Assembly: GCF_023896955.1 (NCBI RefSeq)
Contig: NZ_JAMHIW010000005.1
Location: forward strand, 124,001 to 188,000
DNA from: Micromonospora sp. RHAY321
Lineage (GTDB): Bacteria > Actinomycetota > Actinomycetes > Mycobacteriales > Micromonosporaceae
DNA: 64,000 nt
Direction: 5' to 3'
Part shown: piece after piece, positions 1-8,195 of the stretch
How the letters are laid out: each line of letters opens with the position of its first letter
Position numbering within the stretch: the stretch's first letter is position 1
Made by a program: the position numbers and the translations under genes
The notes under the pieces: model-generated
What the model saw: only the letters and a program-made list of their open reading frames with translations
What the model was told of the DNA's origin: nothing
The model's database searches: none

Positions 1-356
1 AGTTCGGCGGGGACGAGCCGCCGGCCCGCATCCACGGCGACCTGTGGCCGGGCAACGTGCTGTGGGGCGCCGACGACCGGGCCTGGCTGGTCGACCCGGC
101 GGCGCACGGCGGGCACCGCGAGACCGACCTCGCCCAGCTGGCGCTCTTCGGAGGCCTCCCACACCTGGGCCGGGTGCTGTCCGCCTACGAGGAGAGCTGG
201 CCGTTGGCCGACGGCTGGCGATCGCGGGTGCCGCTGCACCAGCTGCACCTGCTGCTCGTGCACACCGCGCTCTTCGGCGGTGGCTACCGCGATGCGGTCA
301 TTGAGCACGCCCGAGCCGCCCTGGGCCGGCCCGAGCGCGCTACGGTCGACAGGTGA
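1..356 (+). CDS. Fructosamine kinase family protein, C-terminal part (cut by window start)
   Basis: Only the last ~117 codons are present; the reading frame is open from base 3 to a TGA at 354-356. The residues IHGDLWPGNVLWG followed by WLVDPAAHGGHRETDLAQL form the catalytic-loop HGDLxPGN and metal-binding DPA motifs of the fructosamine/aminoglycoside kinase (APH-like) superfamily. The HRETDLAQLALFGG extension is typical of fructosamine-3-kinase-like proteins, which phosphorylate glycated amines. The stop overlaps the GTG start of moaA by 4 bp (GTGA), so the two genes are probably co-transcribed. The N-terminal ATP-binding lobe is outside the window, and the substrate is not known from sequence. 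Confidence 0.8.
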   Translation, partial: FGGDEPPARIHGDLWPGNVLWGADDRAWLVDPAAHGGHRETDLAQLALFGGLPHLGRVLSAYEESWPLADGWRSRVPLHQLHLLLVHTALFGGGYRDAVIEHARAALGRPERATVDR

Positions 357-1366
357 GCGTCGCCCCGCGGACCGACGGCGTCCTCGTCGACCGGTACGGC
401 CGCGTCGCCCGGGACCTGCGCGTGTCCCTCACCGACAAGTGCAACCTTCGGTGCACCTACTGCATGCCGGCCGAAGGGCTGCCCTGGCTCGCCGGCCCCG
501 AGCTGCTCAGCGACGACGAGGTCGTCCGTCTGGTCCGGGTGGCCGTCGAGCGGCTCGACGTGACGGAGGTGCGGTTCACCGGCGGTGAGCCGCTGATCCG
601 ACCCGGGCTGCTCGACATCGTCGGCGCGGTCGCCGCGCTGGAGCCGCGACCACGGATCTCCATCACCACCAACGGCATCGGCCTGGACCGGCTCGCCCCC
701 GCGCTGCGCACCGCCGGCCTCGATCGGGTGAACGTCTCACTGGACACCCTGGACCCGGCACGGTTCACGCAGCTCACCCGCCGTCCCCGGTTGGACGCGG
801 TGCTCGCCGGGCTGGCCGGGGCCGCCGCCGCCGGGCTCACCCCCGTGAAGATCAATTCCGTGTTGATGCGCGGCGTCAACGACGACGAGGCACCGGCGCT
901 GCTCCGCTTCGCCGTCGACCACGGCTACCAACTGCGGATCATCGAGCAGATGCCCCTGGACGCCCAACACGGCTGGGACCGCGGCACGATGGTCACCGCC
1001 GAGGAGATCCTGGCCTCCCTGCGTACCCGCTTCGATCTCAGCCCCGACCCGACCGAACGCGGCGCGGCACCGGCGGAGACCTGGCTCGTCGACGGCGGGC
1101 CGGCCCGGGTCGGCGTGATCGCCAGCGTCACCCGTCCCTTCTGCGGCGACTGCGACCGCACCCGGCTCACCGCCGACGGCCAGGTCCGCGCCTGCCTCTT
1201 CGCCACCGAGGAGTCCGACCTGCGGGCCGCGCTGCGCGGGGGCGCCGACGACGACGAGCTGGCCCGGCGCTGGCGCACCGCCATGTGGGGCAAGCGCGCC
1301 GGGCACGGCATCGACGACCCGACCTTCCTCCAGCCGACCCGCCCGATGTCCGCGATCGGGGGCTGA
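353..1366 (+). CDS. moaA: GTP 3',8-cyclase MoaA
   Basis: Radical-SAM enzyme that converts GTP to 3',8-cH2GTP, the first step of molybdenum cofactor (Moco) synthesis. The 337-residue protein has the SAM-cluster motif with Cys30, Cys34 and Cys37 (KCNLRCTYCMP), the GGEPLIRPGL SAM-binding segment near residue 80, and the MoaA-specific second cluster with Cys264, Cys267 and Cys281 (FCGDCDRTRLTADGQVRACLF region). It ends in the GG dipeptide expected of active MoaA. The GTG start overlaps the upstream stop, and moaD follows 3 nt downstream. The remaining Moco genes lie 13 kb away on the other strand. Length and motifs match the family. Confidence 0.97.
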   Translation: MSVAPRTDGVLVDRYGRVARDLRVSLTDKCNLRCTYCMPAEGLPWLAGPELLSDDEVVRLVRVAVERLDVTEVRFTGGEPLIRPGLLDIVGAVAALEPRPRISITTNGIGLDRLAPALRTAGLDRVNVSLDTLDPARFTQLTRRPRLDAVLAGLAGAAAAGLTPVKINSVLMRGVNDDEAPALLRFAVDHGYQLRIIEQMPLDAQHGWDRGTMVTAEEILASLRTRFDLSPDPTERGAAPAETWLVDGGPARVGVIASVTRPFCGDCDRTRLTADGQVRACLFATEESDLRAALRGGADDDELARRWRTAMWGKRAGHGIDDPTFLQPTRPMSAIGG

Positions 1367-1369
1367 GTC

Positions 1370-1624
1370 GTGGAGCCGACGCCGCTGACCATCCGCTACT
1401 TCGCGGGCGCACGCGCCGCCGCCGGCCGTGCCGAGGAGGTCACCCCCGCCGGCCGGTCGCTCGACGACCTGACGGTCGAGCTGGCCCAGCGGCACGGCGA
1501 CCAACTCGCCGCCGTGCTGCGGGTGGCGAGTTTCCTGGTGAACGGTGTGACCTGTCATGATCGTCAGGCACCCCTGCCGGGCGGGGCCACCATCGATGTC
1601 CTGCCCCCGTTCGCGGGCGGCTGA
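1370..1624 (+). CDS. moaD: MoaD/ThiS-type molybdopterin synthase sulfur-carrier subunit
   Basis: Small 84-residue beta-grasp protein ending in PPFAGG. The C-terminal Gly-Gly is the site that is adenylylated and thiocarboxylated before sulfur is transferred to precursor Z by the MoaD-MoaE synthase. IRYFAGARAAAGR at the N-terminus and LVNG before the tail are typical of MoaD. It begins with GTG 3 nt after the moaA stop, so it is translationally coupled to it. Its partner moaE is encoded separately at 14.1-14.6 kb on the minus strand. Confidence 0.93.
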   Translation: MEPTPLTIRYFAGARAAAGRAEEVTPAGRSLDDLTVELAQRHGDQLAAVLRVASFLVNGVTCHDRQAPLPGGATIDVLPPFAGG

Positions 1625-1640
1625 GAGAGGCGCACAGATA

Positions 1641-2882
1641 ATGGCGGTTGTGGGTTTCGTGGCCGTCCTGGCGCTGATCACCGGTCTCATCCATCTCTAC
1701 CTGTGGAAGCGGCTGGTTCGCGACACCACCGCCCCCGGCCGCTGGCGGCGGATCGGCGGGATAGCGGCCCTGGTGCTGGCGCTGCTCGTGCCGGTCACCC
1801 TCGCCGGGACCCAGGCCGGGCTCTACTGGCTCGCCTGGCCGGGCTACCTCTGGCTCGCGCTGATGTTCTACCTGCTGGTCCTGCTCGCCGTGCTGGAAGT
1901 GCCGATGCTGGTCACCCGGCTGGTGCTGCGCCGCCGGGTGGTCGCCGCCGAGCCGACCACCGCCGCCCCCGAGCCGGTGCTGGTCGGCGCCGCCGGGCCG
2001 ACCGAGCCGCCGGCCGCCGGTGCCGTTGCGGCGCCCGACCACGACCCTGCCCGCCGGCTGCTGCTGGCCCGGGGCGCCGCGATCTTCGCGGGCCTCACCG
2101 CCGTCGGTGTCACCGGGTACGGCGTACGCACCGCGCTCGGCCCGCCCCACCTGGACCGGGTGCGGATCCCGCTCGCGAAACTCCCCCGCAGCATGGACGG
2201 CCTGCGCATCGCGACCGTCTCCGACATCCACCTCGGCCCGCTGCGCGGCCGCGCGCACACCGAGCGGATCGTCGCCGCGATCAACCGGCTCGACGCCGAC
2301 CTGGTGGCGGTCGTCGGTGACCTGGTCGACGGCTCGGTCGCCGAGTTGGGCTCGGCCGCCGCGCCGCTGCGGGACCTGCGCTCCCGGTACGGCAACTTCT
2401 TCGTCACCGGCAACCACGAGTACTACTCCGGCGTGGAGGAGTGGGTCCAGGAGGTGGACCGACTCGGGCTGCGGGTGCTGCAGAACCAGCGGCAGGAGAT
2501 CCAGGCCCGGGGCGGCGTCCTCGACCTGGCCGGCGTGAACGACCTGTCCGGCACGGGCACCGGCCTCGCCGCCGGGCCGGACTTCGCCGCCGCCCTCGGT
2601 GACCGCGACACGAGCCGGCCGGTGGTCCTGCTCGCGCACCAGCCGTTGGCGGCGGTCGAGGCGGCCACGTACGGCGTCGACCTGCAACTGTCCGGGCACA
2701 CCCACGGCGGGCAGATGGTGCCGTTCAACCTGGCCGTCCGGCTCGAACAGCCGGTGGTCAGCGGGCTCGGCGAGGTCGACGGCACCAAGGTCTACGTGAC
2801 CAACGGCGCTGGCTTCTGGGGTCCACCGGTCCGGGTCGGCGCCGAACCACAGATCACCCTGGTCGAGTTGCGCTCGGCATAG
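1641..2882 (+). CDS. Membrane-anchored metallophosphoesterase
   Basis: 413-residue protein. The start is ATG 1641 behind GAGAGAGG (1623-1630); an upstream in-frame GTG at 1557 lies inside moaD and is rejected. The N-terminal half has about four hydrophobic segments (residues ~1-20, 35-55, 60-90 and 140-165). The C-terminal half carries the binuclear-metal phosphoesterase motifs in order: DIHLGPL, GDLVDG, GNHEYYSG and SGHTHGGQM. This layout matches the YkuE/YaeI type of calcineurin-like hydrolases, some of which act on lipid or nucleotide phosphates at the membrane. The substrate is unknown. It is 16 nt after moaD and may be transcribed with the moa genes, though no functional link to Moco is known. 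Confidence 0.88.
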   Translation: MAVVGFVAVLALITGLIHLYLWKRLVRDTTAPGRWRRIGGIAALVLALLVPVTLAGTQAGLYWLAWPGYLWLALMFYLLVLLAVLEVPMLVTRLVLRRRVVAAEPTTAAPEPVLVGAAGPTEPPAAGAVAAPDHDPARRLLLARGAAIFAGLTAVGVTGYGVRTALGPPHLDRVRIPLAKLPRSMDGLRIATVSDIHLGPLRGRAHTERIVAAINRLDADLVAVVGDLVDGSVAELGSAAAPLRDLRSRYGNFFVTGNHEYYSGVEEWVQEVDRLGLRVLQNQRQEIQARGGVLDLAGVNDLSGTGTGLAAGPDFAAALGDRDTSRPVVLLAHQPLAAVEAATYGVDLQLSGHTHGGQMVPFNLAVRLEQPVVSGLGEVDGTKVYVTNGAGFWGPPVRVGAEPQITLVELRSA

Positions 2883-2898
2883 CGGACGTCACGTCCGC
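2882..2898. promoter_or_regulatory. 17-bp perfect palindrome upstream of the EndoQ-UvrD fusion gene
   Basis: GCGGACGT-c-ACGTCCGC has 8-bp perfect arms around one central base. It starts at the last base of the metallophosphoesterase stop and ends 45 bp before the helicase start. It could be an operator for the helicase gene or part of a weak terminator; no U-tract follows it. Confidence 0.35.
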
Positions 2899-2943
2899 GC
2901 GTGGCGGCAGGCGGCCGCCGCGCCGGGCGTGACAGGATGCGGC

Positions 2944-5900
2944 GTGCCCCCGTTCAGCGCCGTACCCCCCGGTGGCCTCCCGCCATTCGTCGCGGACCTG
3001 CACATCCACTCGAAGTACTCGCGCGCGTGCAGCCGGGACCTCACACTGCCGAACCTCGCGTGGTGGGCCCGGCGTAAGGGCATCGCCCTGCTCGGCACCG
3101 GAGACTTCACCCACCCCGCCTGGTACGACCACCTGCGGGAGACGCTGCGCCCGGCCGAACCGGGGCTCTACCGCCTCGACCCGGACGCGGAGCGGGACGT
3201 CGCCCGTCGACTGCCACCTCGACTCGCCAGCACGGCGGAGACGGACCCCGTCCGGTTCATGCTGAGCGTCGAGATCTCCACCATCTACAAGCGGGACGAC
3301 CGGACCCGCAAGGTGCACCACCTGATCTACCTGCCCGACCTGGACGCCGTGGCCCGGTTCAACGCCGCGCTCGGCCGGATCGGCAACCTCGGCTCCGACG
3401 GTCGACCGATCCTCGGCCTGGACTCCCGGGACCTGCTGGAGATCACCCTCGAGGCGAGCCCGGACGGCTACCTCGTCCCCGCACACATCTGGACGCCGTG
3501 GTTCTCGGCGCTGGGCTCGAAGTCCGGCTTCGACGCGATCGCCGACTGCTACGCGGATCTGGCCGAGCACATCTTCGCCGTGGAGACCGGCCTCTCCTCC
3601 GATCCGGCGATGAACTGGCGGGTCGGCAGCCTGGACCGCTACCAGTTGGTCTCCAACTCGGACGCGCACTCCCCGCCGGCGCTGGGCCGCGAGGCGACCG
3701 TGCTGACCGCCCAGCGGGACTACTTCGCCGTCCGGGAGGCGCTGCGGACCGGCGACGGCCTGGCCGGCACCATCGAGTTCTTCCCCGAGGAGGGCAAGTA
3801 CCACGCGGACGGGCACCGGCTGTGCGGGATCAACTGGTCGCCGGAGCGCACCCGGGCTGCCGGCGGCCGCTGCCCCGAGTGCGGCAAACCACTCACCGTG
3901 GGCGTCCTGAGCCGGGTCGAGGAGTTGGCCGACCGCGCGGAGGGGCACCGGCCGGCGCACGCCCGGGAGGTCACCCACCTGGTGCAGCTCGCCGAGATCC
4001 TCGGCGAGCTCAACAAGGTGGGTGCCCGCTCGAAGAAGGTCGAGGGGCGGCTCAACGAGTTGCTCGCCGCGCTCGGCCCCGAGCTGGAGATCCTGACCAC
4101 GACACCGTTGACCGACATCGCCCAGGCCGGCGGTGAACTGCTCGCGGAGGGCATCGGGCGGCTGCGGCGCGGCGACGTGCGCCGGGTGCCCGGCTACGAC
4201 GGCGAGTACGGCGTGATCACCCTCTTCGACCCGTCGGAGCTGGGTGCCGCTGCCGACACGACGCAGGAGACGCTGTTCGACGTACCGGTGCCGGCGCAGC
4301 GCCGACCCGCGGAGCCGGCGGCGAAGGTGAAGCGCCCGGCGGCGACGAAGGCGGAGCCGAAACGCAAGCCAACGCCACCGCCCGCCCCGCCGATCGCGCC
4401 ACCGCCGTCACCGCACGAGCCGTTCGAGCCGATGCTCGCGGGCATGGAGGAGGTCGGCACCGGCCTGCTGGACCGGCTGGACGCGATGCAGCGGGTGGCC
4501 GCTTCCGCGCCCGGTGGTCCGCTGCTCATCGTGGCCGGCCCGGGCACCGGCAAGACCAGGACACTGACCCACCGGATCGCGTACCTGTGCGCGGAGCTGA
4601 ACGTCTTTCCCGAGCACTGCCTGGCCATCACCTTCACCCGCCGGGCCGCCGAGGAGCTGCGGCACCGCCTCGACAGCCTGCTCGGCCCGGTCGCCGAGGA
4701 CGTCACCGTGGGCACCTTCCACGCGCTGGGGCTGACCATCCTCCGCGAGAACGCCGACGCGGCCGGCCTGCCGGCGACCTTCCGGATCGCCGACGACACC
4801 GAGCGTGTGGCAGCGCGGTCGGAGGCCGGTGACGACCCGGCCAGCTACACCGCCCTGCTGCGCAAGCAGGACCTGGTCGACCTGGACGAGTTGGTGAGCC
4901 TGCCGGTGGAGCTGCTGCGGGCCGACCGGGAGCTGGTCGATCGGTATCGGGACCGCTGGCGGTGGATCTTCGTCGACGAGTACCAGGACGTCGACGCGGT
5001 GCAGTACGAGCTGCTGCGCCTGCTCAGTCCCGCCGACGGCAACCTCTGCGCGATCGGCGACCCGGACCAGGCGATCTACTCGTTCCGAGGCGCCGACGTC
5101 GGCTACTTCCTGCGCTTCTCCCAGGACTTCACGGACGCCCGGCTGGTCCGGCTCAACCGCAACTACCGCTCGTCGGCACCGATCCTGGCCGCCGCGGTGC
5201 AGGCCATCGCGCCGTCCTCACTGGTCCGGGGTCGACGGCTGGACCCGGCCCGGCTCGACCCGGAGGCGCCGCTCGTCGGCCGCTACCCGGCGGCGTCCGT
5301 CGCCGAGGAGGCCGACTTCGTGGTACGTACCGTCGACGAACTGGTCGGCGGCCTGTCCCACCGGTCACTCGACTCGGGCCGGATCGATGGCCGGTCCACC
5401 GCACTGTCGTTCTCCGACATCGCCGTGCTGTACCGCACCGACGCGCAGGCCGCGCCGATCGTGGACGCCCTCACCCGGGCCAACATCCCGGTGCAGAAGC
5501 GCTCACACGACCGGCTGCGGGACCGGCCCGGGGTGGCGGCCATCGCCCGCGAGCTGCGGCACGTCGACGGGTTGGCCGGCTCACTCGCCGCCCGGGTGCG
5601 GCTGGCCGGCCAGGTGGTGGCGGAGCGCTTCGCCGTGCCCACCCTGGACGGCGCCAGCGCGGGCCGCCCCGAGGACGTCCGCTCCGCCGTGGACCTGCTG
5701 ACCCCCCTCGCCAGACGCTGCGGCGACGACCTGGAGACGTTCCTGTCGCAACTGGCCACCGGCGCGGAGGTGGACGCGCTCGACCCGCGCGCGGAGGCGG
5801 TCACCCTGCTCACCCTGCACGCCGCGAAGGGCCTGGAGTTCCCCGTGGTCTTCCTGGTCGGCGTCGAGGACGGGTTGCTACCGCTGCGCTGGCCGGGCTC

Positions 5901-6129
5901 GACGCCCGACGAGGACGCGGTCGCCGAGGAGCGCAGGCTCTTCTTCGTCGGCCTGACCCGAGCCCAGGACCGCCTGTACGTCAGCCACGCCGCACGCCGG
6001 ACCCGCCACGGCGTGGAACGCGACTGCGCTCCGTCGCCGTTCCTCGGTGCCATCGACCCCGGCCTGTTCGAGCGGTTCGGCGAGGCCGAGCCCCGTCGTC
6101 CCAAGGATCGCCAGCTCCGCCTCATCTGA
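2944..6129 (+). CDS. Endonuclease Q-like PHP domain fused to UvrD/Rep family helicase
   Basis: About 1061 residues. GTG 2944 has AGGA 6 nt upstream; an in-frame GTG at 2929 is the alternative. Residues ~15-430 match the PHP/TIGR00375 family to which endonuclease Q belongs: DLHIHSKYS, GTGDFTHPAWYDHL, HHLIYLPDL, HIWTPWFSALGSKSGFD, SNSDAHSP, then a zinc-ribbon-like CPECGKPLTVGVLSRVEEL. A Pro/Lys/Ala-rich linker (~450-500) joins it to a complete superfamily-1 helicase: Walker A AGPGTGKTRTL (~530), FTRRAAEELRHRL, GTFHALGLTIL, Walker B FVDEYQDVD, GDPDQAIYSFRGAD, LNRNYRSS, TLHAAKGLEFPVVFL and FVGLTRAQDRLY. EndoQ nicks DNA 5' of deaminated or abasic residues; the helicase could unwind from such nicks. 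That coupling is an inference. No nuclease domain is seen at the C-terminus. Confidence 0.88.
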   Translation: MPPFSAVPPGGLPPFVADLHIHSKYSRACSRDLTLPNLAWWARRKGIALLGTGDFTHPAWYDHLRETLRPAEPGLYRLDPDAERDVARRLPPRLASTAETDPVRFMLSVEISTIYKRDDRTRKVHHLIYLPDLDAVARFNAALGRIGNLGSDGRPILGLDSRDLLEITLEASPDGYLVPAHIWTPWFSALGSKSGFDAIADCYADLAEHIFAVETGLSSDPAMNWRVGSLDRYQLVSNSDAHSPPALGREATVLTAQRDYFAVREALRTGDGLAGTIEFFPEEGKYHADGHRLCGINWSPERTRAAGGRCPECGKPLTVGVLSRVEELADRAEGHRPAHAREVTHLVQLAEILGELNKVGARSKKVEGRLNELLAALGPELEILTTTPLTDIAQAGGELLAEGIGRLRRGDVRRVPGYDGEYGVITLFDPSELGAAADTTQETLFDVPVPAQRRPAEPAAKVKRPAATKAEPKRKPTPPPAPPIAPPPSPHEPFEPMLAGMEEVGTGLLDRLDAMQRVAASAPGGPLLIVAGPGTGKTRTLTHRIAYLCAELNVFPEHCLAITFTRRAAEELRHRLDSLLGPVAEDVTVGTFHALGLTILRENADAAGLPATFRIADDTERVAARSEAGDDPASYTALLRKQDLVDLDELVSLPVELLRADRELVDRYRDRWRWIFVDEYQDVDAVQYELLRLLSPADGNLCAIGDPDQAIYSFRGADVGYFLRFSQDFTDARLVRLNRNYRSSAPILAAAVQAIAPSSLVRGRRLDPARLDPEAPLVGRYPAASVAEEADFVVRTVDELVGGLSHRSLDSGRIDGRSTALSFSDIAVLYRTDAQAAPIVDALTRANIPVQKRSHDRLRDRPGVAAIARELRHVDGLAGSLAARVRLAGQVVAERFAVPTLDGASAGRPEDVRSAVDLLTPLARRCGDDLETFLSQLATGAEVDALDPRAEAVTLLTLHAAKGLEFPVVFLVGVEDGLLPLRWPGSTPDEDAVAEERRLFFVGLTRAQDRLYVSHAARRTRHGVERDCAPSPFLGAIDPGLFERFGEAEPRRPKDRQLRLI

Positions 6130-6445
6130 CGCCCTGGCTCCGCGGCTGCCGGCTCGCGGCTCGCGGCGCTACCCGTCCAAGGGTGGCCTCGCGCCAGCGG
6201 GCGACGACATCTGGCGGTCCGGTTTACCGACGATGCCCGTCAACCAGCGGCCCGTGCCAAGCCCTCGGGTGGAGGGAACGGACCAATGAGGCTGATACCT
6301 CAGAGGCATAATATGACTCTGAGGTATCACGCTCGTTCAAGTGAGCGCCGTCGGCGGCGTCACCCACAGTGAGACCAGCCAGTGAGTCAGCCGGCCAGAG
6401 AACGGTGACGGGCGGGAAGCCCGCGCCGGGCGGGTGGCGCGTTGG
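6130..6445. other. Convergent intergenic region (316 bp)
   Basis: This region separates the plus-strand helicase from the minus-strand prepilin peptidase. No convincing coding frame was seen. Its only clear structure is the AT-rich 13-bp inverted repeat at 6293-6329. Confidence 0.5.
6293..6329. promoter_or_regulatory. Perfect 13-bp inverted repeat with AT-rich spacer (operator-like)
   Basis: TGATACCTCAGAG (6293-6305) is exactly complementary to CTCTGAGGTATCA (6317-6329) across the 11-bp spacer GCATAATATGA. The AT-rich centre contains a -10-like hexamer, which stands out in 70+% GC surroundings. No G/C-rich stem or U-tract typical of a terminator is present, so an operator or promoter element is more likely. 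It is unclear which gene it would serve, because both flanking genes end here. Confidence 0.5.
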
Positions 6446-7099
6446 TCAGACGAGGAGGACGGCGAGCCAGGCGCCCGCGAGCAGGGCCGGACCGAGTGGC
6501 AGCAGGGTGTCCCGGCGTACCCGTCGGGCGGCGAGCAGGCCGAGCACCAGGCCGCCGTGCAGCAGGTGTGGCAGGAGCAGGCCGGCCAGCAGGGCGTCCC
6601 GGCCGAGCCAGCCGAGCGGCAGGCCGAGGACGGCGGCGAGCTTCACGTCGCCGAAGCCCAACCGGGACCCGGGCAGCAGGGCCAGCAGCACGTGCGTCGC
6701 GCCGGCGATCACCGCCCCGGCCAGCGCGCCGAGCAGCCGGCCAGGGGTGCCGGCGAGCAGCGCCGCAGTGGTCAGGCCGCCGAGTGCCAGCAGCGCGGCG
6801 GTGCGGACGAGCGGGTCCGGCAGCCGCAGGCAGGCCAGGTCGACCCCGGCCAGCACCAGTCCCACGGCTGCCACCGCGAGGAAGGCCGGCAGCGCCGGGT
6901 CGTCACCCCGTGCGACGGCGAGGCCGACGAACACCACGGCCGCGACCACCGGGCTCAGCCATGCCCACAGGGCGGGCCGAGAACCCGCATCCGCCGCCGG
7001 GCGGGCGGGCGGGGTGGCGAAGCGCCGTGCCAGCGGGGGTACGGCGAGGCCGACCAGCGCGCCGACCAGCGCCACCGGCACCAGCGCCGCAGCCGACAT
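6446..7099 (-). CDS. Prepilin peptidase (A24 family, TadV/CpaA-like)
   Basis: 217-residue very hydrophobic protein with about seven membrane segments. It carries the two catalytic aspartate regions of type IV prepilin peptidases: VDLACLRLPDPLV (~100) and LGFGDVKLAAVLG (GxGDxK, ~157). The N-terminal cytoplasmic methyltransferase domain with its CxxC motifs, found in PilD, is absent, as in the short actinobacterial and archaeal-type enzymes. It would cleave prepilin or Flp-pilin leaders at the membrane, but no pilin or tad gene is in this window. It starts 10 nt after the end of the EamA gene on the same strand, suggesting co-transcription. Confidence 0.82.
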   Translation of the reverse strand: MSAAALVPVALVGALVGLAVPPLARRFATPPARPAADAGSRPALWAWLSPVVAAVVFVGLAVARGDDPALPAFLAVAAVGLVLAGVDLACLRLPDPLVRTAALLALGGLTTAALLAGTPGRLLGALAGAVIAGATHVLLALLPGSRLGFGDVKLAAVLGLPLGWLGRDALLAGLLLPHLLHGGLVLGLLAARRVRRDTLLPLGPALLAGAWLAVLLV

Positions 7100-7109
7100 G
7101 GGCCGGACG

Positions 7110-8114
7110 TTACCGCCGGTCGCCCACCCTCGCCGCCCCCGACGGCGATGCCGGGGCCGGGCGGCGGGGACGTTCGGTGGTCACGACCAGGGCCACCCCG
7201 GCGACGATGACCGCACCGCCGAGCAGCACCTGCGGCGTGACGGGCTCGGCCACCAGCAGTGCGCCGAGCGCCACCGCGACCGCCGGGTTGACGTAGGCGT
7301 ACGTCGAGACCAGCGAGAGCGGTGCGTTGTGCAGCAGCCAGACGTACGCCGTGAAGGCCACGAGCGAGCCGGCCACCATGAGGTAGCCCAGCGCGAGCCA
7401 GGACCGGGTGCTGACCTCCGCCGGGTGGAAGTCGCGCAGCTCGCCCCGGCCGGCGGCCACCACGGCCAGCACCAGCGCACCCGCGATCATCTCGTACACC
7501 GTGGCGACGAACGGGTCGGCGGGCATCCGGATCCGTCCGGACAGGAACGACCCGACCGACCAGGAGGTGGCCGCCGCGACCACGGTCAACGCCCCGATCA
7601 GGGGCACCGCGTCCGCGCTTCCGGCGGGCAGCACCAGCAGGACCAGACCGACGAAGCCCAGGGTGACACCGGCGAACGTCAGGACCGGAGGACGGTCCCC
7701 GGTGGCGGAACGCAGCAGCACCACCAGCAGCGGTACGGTCGCCACCAGCAGTGCGGCGATCCCGGACGGCACGGCCACTCCGGGCGGCCCGGACTCGGCG
7801 AGCACCACCAGCCCGTTGCCACCGGCGAGCAGGAGCACCCCGACCAGCGCGGCGGAGCCCAGCTGCCGGCGGTCCACCCGCAGCGAGCCCGGCCCTCGGC
7901 GCAGTCGCAGCACCACGGCCAGCACGAGGCCCGCGGCCGCGAACCGCATGGCGGCCGACGTCAACGGGGGCAGCGACTCCACGGCGATCCGGATGCCGAG
8001 ATAGGTGGAGCCCCAGAGGAGGTAGACCACGATCAACGCGGTCCAGATCAGTGTGGGTGCGGCGCCGGTGCCACGGCCGGCCAGGCCGGCGGCGCTCGGT
8101 GAAGATGAGCTCAT
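7110..8114 (-). CDS. EamA (DMT superfamily) transporter
   Basis: 334 residues with about ten predicted transmembrane helices in two EamA repeats. The first begins near LLWGSTYLGIRIAVESLPP and the second with GALTVVAAATSWSVGSFLSGR. The WGSxY/F signature and the ending AYVNPAVAVALGALLVAEP are characteristic of the RhtA/YdcZ-like 10-TMS drug/metabolite exporters. Such proteins usually export amino acids or other small metabolites; the substrate cannot be read from sequence. It starts 81 bp from the divergent LppU-like gene at 8196, so the intervening DNA must hold both promoters. The downstream prepilin peptidase gene follows closely. Confidence 0.88.
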   Translation of the reverse strand: MSSSSPSAAGLAGRGTGAAPTLIWTALIVVYLLWGSTYLGIRIAVESLPPLTSAAMRFAAAGLVLAVVLRLRRGPGSLRVDRRQLGSAALVGVLLLAGGNGLVVLAESGPPGVAVPSGIAALLVATVPLLVVLLRSATGDRPPVLTFAGVTLGFVGLVLLVLPAGSADAVPLIGALTVVAAATSWSVGSFLSGRIRMPADPFVATVYEMIAGALVLAVVAAGRGELRDFHPAEVSTRSWLALGYLMVAGSLVAFTAYVWLLHNAPLSLVSTYAYVNPAVAVALGALLVAEPVTPQVLLGGAVIVAGVALVVTTERPRRPAPASPSGAARVGDRR

Positions 8115-8195
8115 CGGTGGACCACGCTACGGTGACCTCGGAGTCGGCGTCGCGCTTTGGTGGCCGGCCTCTCACCACTCGTGCAGGAGGGCCGC

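Noticed and set aside
6369..8102. A 577-residue plus-strand frame
   Set aside because: Antisense to the prepilin peptidase and EamA genes; the product is low-complexity Ser/Arg/Gln and has no domains.
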